Below, one piece after another: positions 47,037 through 57,625 of a stretch of DNA of 64,000 nt; positions within the stretch are counted from its first letter, which is position 1, and every line of letters begins with the position of its first letter. The notes beneath the pieces are model-generated. The model worked only from the letters and a program-made list of their open reading frames with translations. It did not search any database and had not been told where the DNA came from. This DNA is from Canna indica (lineage: Eukaryota > Streptophyta > Magnoliopsida > Zingiberales > Cannaceae): positions 84,028,001 to 84,092,000 of the forward strand of contig CP136891.1 in assembly GCA_034359265.1 (NCBI GenBank). The letters run 5' to 3'. The translations under genes were made by a program, and so were the position numbers.

Positions 47037-47464
47037 TATCTAAAAAAATTACTAATATATTACACTTTTTACTCTAAACATTTCCCAAATTAATTATATT
47101 TTTATATGAGAAGTGAAATTAGAGCCATGATCATATACGAAGGTAATTAAATTAAACATAGAAAATTACTATTTTTGTGTTGGTATTTTTTTTTTAAAAT
47201 GTAAGTCATAATTTAAGAATAAGGTGAAGGGTATCAAATTATATAATCTAATTTTAGGGAGGGACTAAATTTGTTTTTAAGATATATTGAATTGCTTGCC
47301 TAAATAATTTTTAATATTAGAATCTGATCAAACCAAACCAGGTTAAATTTGCAAAGGCCACCCATCGAGGGAAGAAATAATGCAAATTCCAATTAATTAA
47401 ATTTATAAAAACGTCCTTCCAAAACTTCCATTCTAATTAATTAATGTTATTCTAATATAACGAC
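47037..47464. other. Spacer with one copy of a duplicated flank
   Basis: AT-rich. The last 80 bases (about 47382-47455) recur at about 48112-48187, on the other side of the next hAT element. The shared words include ATTAATTAAATTTA, GTCCTTC and AAAACTTCCATT. Nothing else was recognised. Confidence 0.5.
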
Positions 47465-48081
47465 TAGAGGTGAGCATGGACCGGTTAACCGACCCATTAG
47501 CAAAAAAAAAATCGATCCATTAACTTCGGTTTTTTAAAATAATTAATCGTAAATCGGTCCATTAACTTCAGTTAACCGTTATTTCAGTTTTGATTTTTTC
47601 GGTTCGGTTAATCAATAATTTTCGGTTAACTAATAAATTTTTTTAACCTACAAACATAATAATATTATGCAAATCATGGAGAAAAATCCAAACAAATACC
47701 GAATTCTCATTGAGAAAAAAGAAAAAGAAAAAGTGAAACCACTTGAATCAATATAATGTTCTACAAAAACTAATATTTTTATTTTTATTTTTTAATTTTT
47801 TTTTGATTTTTTTTGATTTTTTATATTTTTATATATATTTTATAATTTTTATAATTTTTTGTAATTTATAAATCATTATATATATATATATAATAATAAT
47901 AATAATAATAAATTATATCGAATCGATCGATTAACCGAAACCAATGGACTTTTTACTTCTCGGACAGAAACCGAAATCGAAAACCGATTTTTTCAAAAAT
48001 AAAATCGAAATCGAAAAAACCGATTTGGTTTCGGACCGGTTTTTCGATTAACCGAAAAACTAATTTTTTTGCTCACCTCTA
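47465..48081. mobile_element. hAT-type MITE with perfect 8 bp duplication
   Basis: 617 bp with ends TAGAGGTGAGCA (left) and TGCTCACCTCTA (right), perfect over 12 bp. Exact ATAACGAC duplications lie at 47457-47464 and 48082-48089. The subterminal regions are rich in CGGTTAACCGA palindromic words. A short TA run and an AAT trinucleotide run occur at about 47878-47912. It has no coding capacity. Confidence 0.9.
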
Positions 48082-48089
48082 ATAACGAC

Positions 48090-48451
48090 CACCTTTTTTA
48101 AGGGAAAAATTAATGCAAATATCAATTAATTAAATTTAGAAAGGTCCTTCTAAAACTTCCATTTCAATTAATGTTATTCTAACATGAACCATTGGTTTGA
48201 TTCGCTCAAAATGAGATGCGCGGTTGAGATTACATATTCGATTGGATCGAACCGTTCCAAATGAAAGTTCTATTAAAGCATCCCGTGTGACTTAAAAAAA
48301 AAATAATTTTATCACATTTTTAATATTGTAACGCATGATTTCATACATATATCAAAAAAATCGATTGAGCATGAGTCCACATGTCTAGTATGCAAAAGGG
48401 ATAAGACCATTCCCGTATAGCCGAGTGTTTACCAACAACATCAACCATTTA
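48090..48451. other. Spacer with the second copy of a duplicated flank
   Basis: The first roughly 100 bases repeat the sequence left of the hAT element in direct orientation. The remainder shows no feature. Confidence 0.45.
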
Positions 48452-49202
48452 GGCTTTGGTCTCGTTGGTTGACATGAGAAATAACTTTCTACAGAAAATT
48501 ATAATTTTCACGAATTAATTTTTCACGTGTATTTTTTGAAAAAGTACCTAAAAAATATTTGATTGACAAAAAGTTAATTCATAGAAAGTGTAATTTTTCA
48601 CCTACAATATGTTTGGTTAACATGAGTACTTCCTAGGAAGTACACATGAAATGATCAATATACCTTTTTTTAAAATACATTAATATTTTAATTTATATGT
48701 GTTAGTATATTTATAAAAAATAAATTTTATTTGTAAATAAATATTCTAACGTATATACGTAAAATATAATATATTATTTTTCATATATAATTAATATAAT
48801 ATATATATTTTATTATATAGAAAAAATAATTTTTATTTATAGTTAATATGAAAAATTATATATTTTATTAAAAAATAAAATAAAATAAAATAAAATAAAT
48901 AATTGAAGAATTCAAAAATTATTTAATCTAATGATATTGACTATATAAATTATAAATTGTGCATTAAATGCAAATGTGAGACTAATATTGATTTTTTCTT
49001 TCAATTACAATGCAGGAAGTGCAACTTACTTAGATCCCCCTAGGTACGTTACTTCCTGTATTTTGTAGAAAATTGCATTTGCTGAGAAAGTTGTATTTCC
49101 TGCAAAATGCAAGAAGTGTGTCAACCAAACAATAACTATTTTGGCTACTTTCTGGGAAGTACAACTTCTTGCCGGAAGTTGTGTCAACCAAACGATGCCA
49201 AA
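48452..49202. mobile_element. PIF/Harbinger-like MITE
   Basis: The left end GGCTTTGGTCTCGTTGGTTG and the right end, on the other strand, TTTGGCATCGTTTGGTTGAC are similar after a small gap. TTA stands outside both ends (48449-48451 and 49203-49205), the usual target of this superfamily. GTTTGGTTGACA-type ends are typical of Tourist-like elements. The interior is AT-rich and has no transposase. Confidence 0.6.
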
Positions 49203-49205
49203 TTA

Positions 49206-49876
49206 TTTGGATGATGTGAAGCATGTTTAATAATATATGATATAGTATAGTATTATATGGTATGGTACTGTAAAAATTATTATCTTATTTGGAAGGATGA
49301 TATGATATGGTATGATTAAATAACAGTAGTTATGGGGGAGAACGGAGTCTTGGCTAAGCCGATCAAGAATGATAAATAAAAGTCTAATTTGATATGAATA
49401 TATAAATGACATAAGAGGAATTATAAATTTTAATTGATGATAATTTAGAAATAAAATTTTAATTATGAAATAATGAGAAATCATCAAATTCATGGTTTAA
49501 AAATTTGGCCAGAATTTATAATTTTCAAACTATGAGATTACCATACAATACAATGATCATTTATTAGAAGTCTTTTCAAACATAAAATTAAATCATACCA
49601 TACCATGATAAATCATGCTTTACCATGGAATAAACAAAGTCTTAGACGCTAGGCAGACTCCTTCACATTCGACTTATCAACCAAAATAAAGGAATCAACG
49701 CGTCGCCTTGAACGGTTACCACTCAAATTTTCTTTTACACAGCAAAGTGATCAGTTTTGTGATATCATATCACAATGGACTATGAGCTTATTATTTTGGC
49801 CTTCAGCATGTCACAATGGAGTAATTAACCCAACGATACAAAATTACAAATGAGTAAAAGCAACGATGGGTATTAA
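49206..49876. other. Spacer with CCATACCATA-type repeats and LEA copy A 3' flank
   Basis: 49225-49330 and 49555-49625 contain GATATGGTATG-type words and their complements, possibly another Tourist-like element of about 0.4 kb whose ends I could not fix. From about 49733 the sequence is homologous to the 3' flanks of the other two secreted LEA copies. Confidence 0.4.
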
Positions 49877-50526
49877 TTAATTAAGGTGGGGCAACTTGAT
49901 CGAATCCTTGATAGTGATGGGGATAGTAAATTTCCCAACAACGGGCAAGTCAACGATGAATCCCACCTTAAGCATGTAGTCAATGTCCCAATCCTTCACA
50001 ATGTCTTTCAGCAAGTCGATCAAAAAACTATATGACACCGTCATGGGCACCTCCAACTTGGTGTCTCCGTTGGCCGTCAATGAACCAGGATCCGGTATCG
50101 TGCCCGACACTATCGTCCTACAAAACAATAATCATCCACCATATATAGTATTCGATCAATTTCGCTGACATAAAATTTTCAAATTCATGATAACAATCAA
50201 TGACTAATTAATATAGAAAATTTCATCTATTCTTATTATGAATTGAAGTCTTACTTATTGGCGGTCGTAAAGTCGTAGGAGATTTCAGGGACGGGGATGG
50301 GGAGGGGGTAGGGGTTGTGGACAGAGAGATCAACTTGGAATGTAACCGAGGTCAAGGAGATCTTTTTGATGTACACTTTGGAGATTTTGACCTCCGGCTT
50401 TGGGAACGAGAGCTTCTCTGCGTCATCGCTTCTAATTTGCGTCTGGTCTACTTTCGTAAGATCTCTAGAGAGTGCGAAGGGCAAGGCGAGAGAGAAGACG
50501 AGAACAAAAAGAAGATGACGAGACAT
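49877..50526 (-). CDS. Secreted LEA14-like protein, tandem copy A
   Basis: A 170-residue LEA_2-domain protein. Exon 1 is 50255-50526 and exon 2 is 49877-50117. The C-terminal 125 residues align with the LEA14 at 45190 (VHNPYPLPIPVPEISYDF, GTIPDPGSL, DWDIDYMLKVGFIVDLPVVG). The N-terminus is instead MSRHLLFVLVFSLALPFALS, a clear signal peptide with probable cleavage after about residue 20. The product should therefore enter the secretory pathway rather than stay in the cytosol. An in-frame ATG at 50584-50586 would add 20 residues. It overlaps the TATA box CTATAAAT (50585-50592), so ATG 50526 is the likely start. Intron position is conserved with the cytosolic gene. The change of location is inferred from sequence only. 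Confidence 0.85.
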
Positions 50527-51090
50527 GGATAGAAATGGAGGGGGATATATCTGATTGTGTGGCACATGAATCTTGAATGCACACATTTATAGATCCAGCG
50601 AGGTTCAATATATATATACAATATTGATTTGAATTAATGAATGCCCAAAAGCCTTTTTTATTATTAATTTATTTAGAGAAATTTAATTACTTTCATAAAT
50701 TTAAATGAAGGAAACAGTAATTGCCTAACTTTTATTGGAACATTTTTGAATGTCATTAAGCTTATGCTATTTTACATTTTTACCGTTGAAAAAAAAGAAG
50801 ATACTTAACCATTTGACCTTGAAAAAATTTATAAAAGGTAAGTCAAACCCTAATGAACGGGCAAGAATTTAATTCGCATCTCCCTTAAAATATCTGCCTC
50901 TCATAAGAAAACAATCATACGTTTCCAGTTTCCTCCTAATATTAATTAAAATCCTTCTCTACTTGTGTAAGGGATGGGAAAAAATTTAAAGTTTCCTCCT
51001 AATATAATCTACTACCACAATCACCAACGTCATCGATGCCTTAGCATTTGCGACAGACCTCGTGAAGGCGGTTGTGTGTCACACAAACGC
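50527..51090. promoter_or_regulatory. Promoter of secreted LEA copy A
   Basis: CTATAAAT (minus strand, 50585-50592) lies 59 bp from the start codon. The same box at the same distance is found in copies B and C. The rest of this stretch is homologous to 55235-55795. Confidence 0.6.
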
Positions 51091-51476
51091 ACAAAAACAA
51101 AAAATTAAAAAATCGGCACAATTTTACCAGCGCTTGTGTCAATCATCGATTTGCAACCGACGCCTGATACTGGCAGGCGTTGGTTTTCCTAGTTTCGAGA
51201 GCCAGCTCCAAGTTGACACTTGTCGATTTTCGAGATTTTTTATATTAAAGTATTGGTAAAAAATTATAAACGAAACGCAAATACTTTTAGTCTCAGATTG
51301 ATAAAAAAATATTTTTAAATAGTTCTTAATTAATATAAATATCACATTTATAGTCTCACATCATTTAATATTTGTTTTATTACTTTTAAATATTATAAAT
51401 ATCTTGCTAAACTTAAGAAAACTTATCAACTTATAAAATGTAAATAATAATCTTAAATATTATATCTGTTGGCTTT
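51091..51476. mobile_element. CACTA-derived fragment (left part)
   Basis: Contains ACCGACGCC/GGCGTTGGT subterminal-type words and then AT-rich sequence that matches, with divergence, the inside of the complete CACTA element at 53701-54468. Shared words include GATAAAAAAATATTTTTAAA, TAAATATCA and CTTATCAA. It is broken at 51477 by a solo LTR and resumes at 52861. A matching copy stands at about 55795-56174. Confidence 0.5.
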
Positions 51477-52860
51477 AGGTTTTCAACCTTAGTCTTAATC
51501 TCGGTTTTGATGATAACAAATATGAGACTAATGATTTCATTGAGAATATCTTTCAGGTTCCATATCAATTAGCGTTCGATGTCCTCGATCGAAAAAATTA
51601 GAGAAATTGGAAATTGGAAGGACATTGATCGTCGCGCTCGGGTTCGTCGTGAAAACTTCTCAAAGAGCGACGCGCGCACCAAAGACATATTGGATAGGCT
51701 CAAAGATCACTTGAAAGCTCTCCAAGTTGATGGTCGTTGAAAGTCGAAACCCGAAAATGAAGCGTGGAAGAAATAGGCTGAAGAAATAAACTTCAGCCTA
51801 GGTTCGGTCGACCGGGCGGTCGACCGAATGAAGGTAAAAAGTAGCAGAGCTACTTCGGTCGACCGACCTACTGATACCCAAAGACGTAGATTGCGTCGGT
51901 CGATCGATGGGTCGACCGAAGATCGGGATCGATGTTTTTTTACGTCTGGGCGGTCGACCCGTCGGTCGACCAACCACAAAGTAAAGAGCTGCGGTCGAAC
52001 AGTTGGTCGACCGACCATTCGATCGACGGCCTGCAACGGATAGAAATCTATCCGTTGAGCTGTCATTTCTTCACGAGGGTATAAATACACCCTCATATAC
52101 TTCATTCAATCTTCTTCTCTCATTCTTACAAATTTTTTTGAAAATCCAATAGAGAGATAAAAGCCTTCCAAAAGGGATTAGTACTTGCGCTCAATTTTCC
52201 GGCGTCAACTTCTTGCGCACACTCTGCTCCTCAAGTCGGGCTTCAACTCAAGCTCTACTACTCGGTGAGTTGGAGGTTCCAAGGCTTGGAAAAGAGCATG
52301 ATTTCTTGGTTTCATTTTAAGCTCTTTTCAATTGTATTTTAACTTATTTGTATCTGTTTTTATTTGTGCGTGTGAAGACCAAGTGTTTGGTATTGAGTGT
52401 ATAAGTGGTTACCTGGTGTTAAGTGTAAAGCCACTTTTGTAAATTTAGTGTTTACTATGATTAACTTAGTTGTCCCTTAGGGTTGAGGTGGAAGAGGACT
52501 CTCGATAAGAAGGCGGTGACTTCGGGTGTGGAAGTGCCTTAGGTCGAGAGTGCGTCTCTTCGGTGAAAAGTCCTCTGTGTAAGGGAAACTTAAATTAATC
52601 TAGTAAACTAGTTTGGAAATTCTAAGCGGGGTGCTTAGGTAGTGGAGTAAGCATTGGGGCCGAACCACTATAAATATTGTGTTTGCATTGTTTCTTTTTG
52701 TGATGCTTTAATTGCTCAATCATTTATTGCTTCCGCATATAATCATTAAATCGCAAATTTCATAAACGATTTAAGTAAATGATTAAAAATGAATTTAGGC
52801 GAATAGAATTAGTAAACACACTATTCAACCTCCCCCCTTAGTGTCATCATTTCGCCAACA
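51477..52860. mobile_element. Solo LTR (1384 bp) with ATATC target duplication
   Basis: Starts TGTTGGCTTTAGG and ends TTTCGCCAACA. It is flanked by identical ATATC on both sides (51472-51476 and 52861-52865), so it is an intact LTR left after recombination. A TATA box TATAAATA is at 52080-52087. A 230 bp segment before it (51805-52030) is packed with GGTCGACC palindromes. No internal region or second LTR is present. Confidence 0.85.
51805..52030. repeat. GGTCGACC palindrome cluster in the LTR U3
   Basis: At least eight occurrences of GTCGACC or its close variants (GGTCGATCGA, GGTCGAACAG), many preceded by C or T to give CGGTCGACCG. A shorter version stands in the truncated LTR at 56511-56730. 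These may be enhancer-like protein-binding sites of the retroelement. Confidence 0.65.
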
Positions 52861-52865
52861 ATATC

Positions 52866-53700
52866 AATATAATAAAATATAAATATTAATGATTTATGTA
52901 TAATAAAATATAAATATGTTATATATTTTAAAAATTAATAATATAAATTAATATATATTGTTCTTGCCTAAGGATCAGAGTATTTTGGTCCAGTTCGGTG
53001 TCTCTCTTGGTCAAGTTCAACGCCGACGGTGGTGGGGGGCTAGGCTGTAAAAGGCACTTCAACGCTCAAGTCAATGGAATTCCAATGTTGAGGTAATGAA
53101 AATTGGAAATTAGGGTTATCTGATGCGTGCTGTATCTATATTTATTGTAGGTGGAGATAATAACACCACACAGCAATCTCGCGGGATGTTTCCTAGAATA
53201 GGTCGAGGCCAATCCCAAAGATGACAGGTTTTTAATGGTATATCCCTTGTGATACGGAAGGACGTGGATGTATATGTATATATGGTCGGGTGGTGTCTCT
53301 GGATAGAGCTGTCCGGTTTGGCTCGAGTCTAGTCCAAGGGTTTGGCCAGGTGGAGCCCCTTGGAAGGAATTGTTTAGTTTGGCCCGAGATGAGTAATGGG
53401 CCGCTGTTGAGTCTAATCTGACCGAGTTCAATAGTTATAGTCCAATCCATAGCCCCCGAGCTCGATCGGAGTCTGTGAGGCTGCGTATTGAGCTCTTAGG
53501 TAGGATTTTCTTGTTTTTATGATTCCTTCGGTCCGGGGAACGCTCAACTTTTGCAAAGGTACAATTTGTTTTGTGTGGTCAGTGAGGCCGAGCTGGGTTG
53601 ATGACCGTGGGGGTTGAATAGGAGTGATCGGTCGTGGTGGCTGAATTGGAGTGAACGATCGTTGCCTCTACGAACTGTTACCACTAATATGAATATCATC
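52866..53700. mobile_element. CACTA fragment end and probable old LTR fragment
   Basis: 52866 to about 52960 continues the CACTA-like AT-rich sequence (AATATAAATTAATATAT). From about 52965 the composition changes abruptly to GC-rich, with GGCTAGGCTGTAAAAGGCACTT and GCCCCCGAGCTCGATCGGAG style words common in plant LTRs. I found no matching ends, so the LTR assignment is tentative. Confidence 0.35.
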
Positions 53701-54468
53701 CACTACAACAAAAATCACTAAAAAGGGCCAAATTTTATTGGCGTCTGTGCCAGACGCCGACTCAAAATCGGCACCAGCTAAGCTAGCGCTAGTATAAACA
53801 GGTGCCAACTAAGCTAGTGCCGATATAAATGGACGCTAGACTCAATTGGCGCTGGTATAAACGGGCGCCAGCTCGGGCATGCGCTCGTTCTGGATAATCG
53901 ACGCGTGTAGAGGCGCCGATTTCTCAACCTTTCAAAAAAAATTAATTTTTATATTAATTAATTAATCAATTTTTAATTATTTTACAAATGTTAAATTTGT
54001 AATCTCAGGTTGATAAAAATATTTTTTTAAAGTATTCTTAATTACTATAAATATCATATTTTTAGTCCCACGTAACTTTATTTTTTTTTCTATTCCTTTT
54101 AAACATTATAAATATATTGGTACACTTAATAAATTTTATCAAGTAATAAAATTTGAATAATAATATTAAACATTATATACGAATATAATAAAATATAACT
54201 ATTTATTTATTTTTATATAATAAAATATAACATATTATAAAAATTAATAATATAAATTAAATTATTATAAATTATTTTAAAAAAATAAAAAAAGAATTGA
54301 AGACCGATGCCACGTAGGCGCCGGTATTCAAATAGTGGTTGCAAACCAACGTCGGTTTGCAAAAACCGACGCCTTTTGAGCACCGACCCTCTTTGATGCG
54401 CTTGAACTCATGTTTAGGCCCCCAAAAAAGGCCGGTTTCTCAAGGTATTTTATTTTGTTGTTGTAATG
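53701..54468. mobile_element. Non-autonomous CACTA element, ATC duplication
   Basis: Starts CACTACAACAAAAATCACTA. The opposite end, read inward, is CATTACAACAACAAAAT. ATC flanks both sides (53698-53700 and 54469-54471). Both subterminal zones have GGCGCC/ACGCCG words (about 53740-53930 and 54300-54390). The 768 bp contain no transposase. The right end lies about 160 bp from the 3' end of LEA copy B, and its last 95 bp recur next to copy C. Confidence 0.8.
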
Positions 54469-54631
54469 ATCATTTGCAAAATCCCTTTACAAAGCAAAGA
54501 GATCATTTTTGTGATATCAATTTTTTCTCATGTCACAATAATTATCTTATTCTTTTGGCATTCAACATCTCACAATGGAGTAACCCAACAATACAAAATT
54601 ACAAATGAGTAAAAGCAACGATGGGTATTAA

Positions 54632-55234
54632 TTAATTAAGGTGGGGCAACTTGATCGAATCCTTGATAGTGATGGGGATGGTAAATTTTCCAACAACGGG
54701 CAAGTCAATGATCAATCCCACCTTAAGCACATAGTCAATGTCCCAATCCTTCGCAATGTCTTTCAGCAAATCGATCAGAAAACTATATGGCACCTTCATG
54801 GGCACCTCCAACTTGGTGTCTCCGTTGGCCGTCAATGAACCCGGATCCGGTATCGTGCCCGATGCTATCGTCCTACATAAAATATTCATATTCATAATAA
54901 TAATGAACGACTATTATTAATATGAAAATTTCATCTATTCTTATTATGAATTGAAGTCTGACCTACTGGAGGCCGAAAGGTCGTAGGAGATCTCTGGGAG
55001 GGGGATGGGGAGGGGGTAGGGGTTGTGGACAGAGAGATCAACTTGGAATGTAATGGAGGTCAAGGAGATCTTTTTGATGTACACTTTGGAGATTTTGACC
55101 TCCGGCTTTGGGAACGAGAGCTTCTCTGCGTCATAGCTTTTAATTTGCGTCTGGTCTACTTCCGCAAGGTCTCTAGAGAGTGAGAAGGGCAAGGCGAGAG
55201 AGAAGACGAGAACAAGAAGAAGAAGACGAGACAT
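54632..55234 (-). CDS. Secreted LEA14-like protein, tandem copy B
   Basis: 170 residues in two exons, 54963-55234 and 54632-54872. It has the same layout as copy A: signal peptide MSRLLLLVLVFSLALPFSLS, a short acidic linker, then the LEA_2 domain with VHNPYPLPIPLPEISYDL and DWDIDYVLKVGLIIDLPVVG. The donor is GTCAGA, where copy A has GTAAGA; it is weaker but in frame. In copy B the 5' extension seen in copies A and C is closed by a stop just upstream. That supports the MSR start for all three. CTATAAAT is at 55293-55300, 59 bp above the start. It is more like copy C than copy A in the regions I compared by eye. Confidence 0.85.
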
Positions 55235-56174
55235 GGATAGAAATGGAGGGGAATATATCTATTTGTGTGGCACATGAATCTTGAATGCACACATTTATAG
55301 ATCCAGCGAGGTTCAATATATATATACAATATTGATTTGAATTAATGAATACCCAAAAGCCTTTATTATTATTAATTTATTTAGAGAAATTTAATTACTT
55401 TCATAAATTTAAATGAAGGAAACAGTAATTGCCTAACTTTTATTGGAACATTTTTGAATGTCATTAAGCTTATGCTATTTTACATTTTTAACGTTGAAAA
55501 AAAAAGAAGATACTTAACCATTTGACCTTGAAAAAAATTATAAAAGGTAAGTCAAACCCTAATGAACTAACAATAATTTAATTCGCATCTCCCTTAAAAT
55601 ATCTGCCTCTCATAAGAAAACAATCATACGTTTCCAGTTTCCTCCTAATATTAATTAAAATCCTTCTCTACTTGTGTAAGGGATGGGAAAAAATTTAAAG
55701 TTTCCTCCTAATATAATCTACTACCACAATCACCATCGTCATCGATGCCTTAGCATTTGCGACAGACCTCGTGAAGGCGGTTGTGTGTCACACAAACGCA
55801 CAACAACAAAAAATTAAAAAATCGTCACAATTTTACCAGCGCTTGTGTCAATCATCGATTTGAAACCGACGCCTGATACTGGCAGGCGTTGGTTTTCCCA
55901 GTTTCGAGAGCCAGCTCCAAGTTGACACTTGTCGATTTTCGAGATTTTTTATATTAAAGTATTGGTAAAAAATTATAAACGAAACGCAAATACTTTTAGT
56001 AGCATATTGATAAAAAAAATATTTTTAAATAATTCTTAATTAATATAAATATCACATTTATAGTCTCACATCATTTAATTTTTTTTATTACTATTAAATA
56101 TTATAAATATCTTGCTAAACTTAAGAAAACTTATCAACTTATAAAATGTAAATAATAATCTTAAATATTATATA
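55235..56174. promoter_or_regulatory. Promoter of copy B and duplicated upstream DNA
   Basis: Collinear with 50527-51476 upstream of copy A, including the TATA box and the CACTA-derived fragment (about 55795-56174). The duplication therefore included more than 0.9 kb of upstream sequence. Confidence 0.65.
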
Positions 56175-56765
56175 TGTTGGCTTTAGGTTTTCAACCTTAG
56201 TCTTAATCTCGGTTTTGATGATAACAAACATGAGACTAATGATTTCATTGAGAATATCTTTCAGGTTCCATATAAATTAGCGTTCGATGTCCTCGATCGA
56301 AAAAATTAGAGAAATTGGAAATTGGAAGGACATTGATCGTCACGCTCGGGTTCATCGTGAAAACTTCTCAAAGAGCGACGCGTGCACCAAAGACATATTG
56401 GACGGGCTCAAAGATCACTTGAAAGCTCTCCAAGTTGATGATCGTTGAAAGTCGGAATCCGAAAACGAAGCGTGGAAGAAATAGGCTGAAGAAATAAACT
56501 TTAGCCTAGGTTCGGTCGACCGAATGAAGGTGAAAAGTAGCAGAGCTACTTCGGTCGACCGAGCGGTTGACTCGTCGGTCGACCGACCTGCTGATACCCA
56601 AAGACGCAGATCGCGTCGGTCGATCGACGGGTCGATCGAAGATCGGGATCGATGTTTTTTACGTCTGGGCGGTCGACCGACCACAGAGTAAAGAGCTGCG
56701 GTCGAATAGTCGATCGATCGACCATTCGATCGACGGCCTGCAACAGATAGAAATCTATCCGTTGA
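56175..56765. mobile_element. Truncated copy of the solo LTR
   Basis: Begins TGTTGGCTTTAGG, like the LTR at 51477, and follows it through the GGTCGACC cluster. It ends abruptly at CTATCCGTTGA, which corresponds to position 52058 of the complete copy. The TATA box and the 3' 800 bp are missing. The next sequence is the tail of the CACTA element, so this is a deletion junction. Confidence 0.8.
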
Positions 56766-56859
56766 TGCGCTTTGATGCGCTTGAATTCATGTTTAGGCCC
56801 TCAAAAAGGGCTGGTTTCTCAATAAAAATGGATCGGTATTTTATTTTGTTGTTGTAATG
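56766..56859. mobile_element. Right-end remnant of the duplicated CACTA element
   Basis: Matches the last part of the 53701 element (GCTTGAATTCATGTTTAGG, then TTGTTGTTGTAATG), followed by the same ATC and the same LEA 3' flank. The left part of the element is gone. Confidence 0.75.
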
Positions 56860-57022
56860 ATCATTTGCAAATTCCCTTTACAAAGCAAAGAGATCATTTT
56901 TGTGATATCAATTTTTTCTCATGTCACAATAATTATCTTATTCTTTTGGCATTCAACATCTCACAATGGAGTAACCCAACAATACAAAATTACAAATGAG
57001 TAAAAGCAACGATGGGTATTAA

Positions 57023-57625
57023 TTAATTAAGGCGGGGCAACTTGATCGAATCCTTGATAGTGATGGGGATGGTAAATTTTCCAACAACGGGCAAGTCAAC
57101 GATCAATCCCACCTTAAGAACATAGTCAATGTCCCAATCCTTCATAATGTCTTTCAGCAAATTGATCAGAAAATTATATGGCACCTTCATGGGCACCTCC
57201 AACTTGGTGTCTCCGTTGGCCGTCAATGAACCCGGATCCGGTATCGTGCCCGATGCTATCGTCCTACATAAAATTTTCATATTCATAATAACAATGAACT
57301 ACTATTATTAATATGAAAATTTCATCTATTCTTATTATGAATTGAAGTCTGACCTATTGGAGGCCGAAAGGTCGTAGGAGATCTCTGGGAGGGGGATGGG
57401 GAGGGGGTAGGGGTTGTGGACGAAGAGATCAACTTGGAATGTAATGGAGGTCAAGGAGATGTTTTTGATGTACACTTTGGAGATTTTGACCTCCGGCTTT
57501 GGGAATGAGAGCTTCTCTGCGTCATAGCTTTTAGTTTGCGTCTGGTCTACTTCCGTAAGGTCTCTAGAGAGTGAGAAGGGCAAGGCGAGAGAGAAGACGA
57601 GAACAAGAAGAAGAAGACGAGACAT
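57023..57625 (-). CDS. Secreted LEA14-like protein, tandem copy C
   Basis: 170 residues in exons 57354-57625 and 57023-57263. It has signal peptide MSRLLLLVLVFSLALPFSLS, the LEA_2 domain with VHNPYPLPIPLPEISYDL, GTIPDPGSL and DWDIDYVLKVGLIVDLPVVG, and the ending IKLPRLN. The donor is GTCAGA as in copy B. An in-frame ATG at 57683-57685 adds 20 residues but abuts the TATA box CTATAAAT (57684-57691), so ATG 57625 is preferred. No frame damage is seen, so all three secreted copies look functional. Homology with copies A and B continues upstream only to about 58035. Confidence 0.85.

Noticed and set aside
49206..49650. Possible second Tourist-like element
   Set aside because: Complementary GATATGGTATG words are present, but I could not pair termini or a TTA duplication, so it was not called as an element.
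50527..50586. Longer N-terminus for LEA copies A and C from an upstream ATG
   Set aside because: That ATG overlaps the probable TATA box, and the matching frame in copy B has a stop, so the start at the signal peptide is preferred.
52966..53697. Possible remnant LTR
   Set aside because: Composition suggests an LTR fragment, but no terminal TG..CA pair or second copy was found, so only a low-confidence mention is made.
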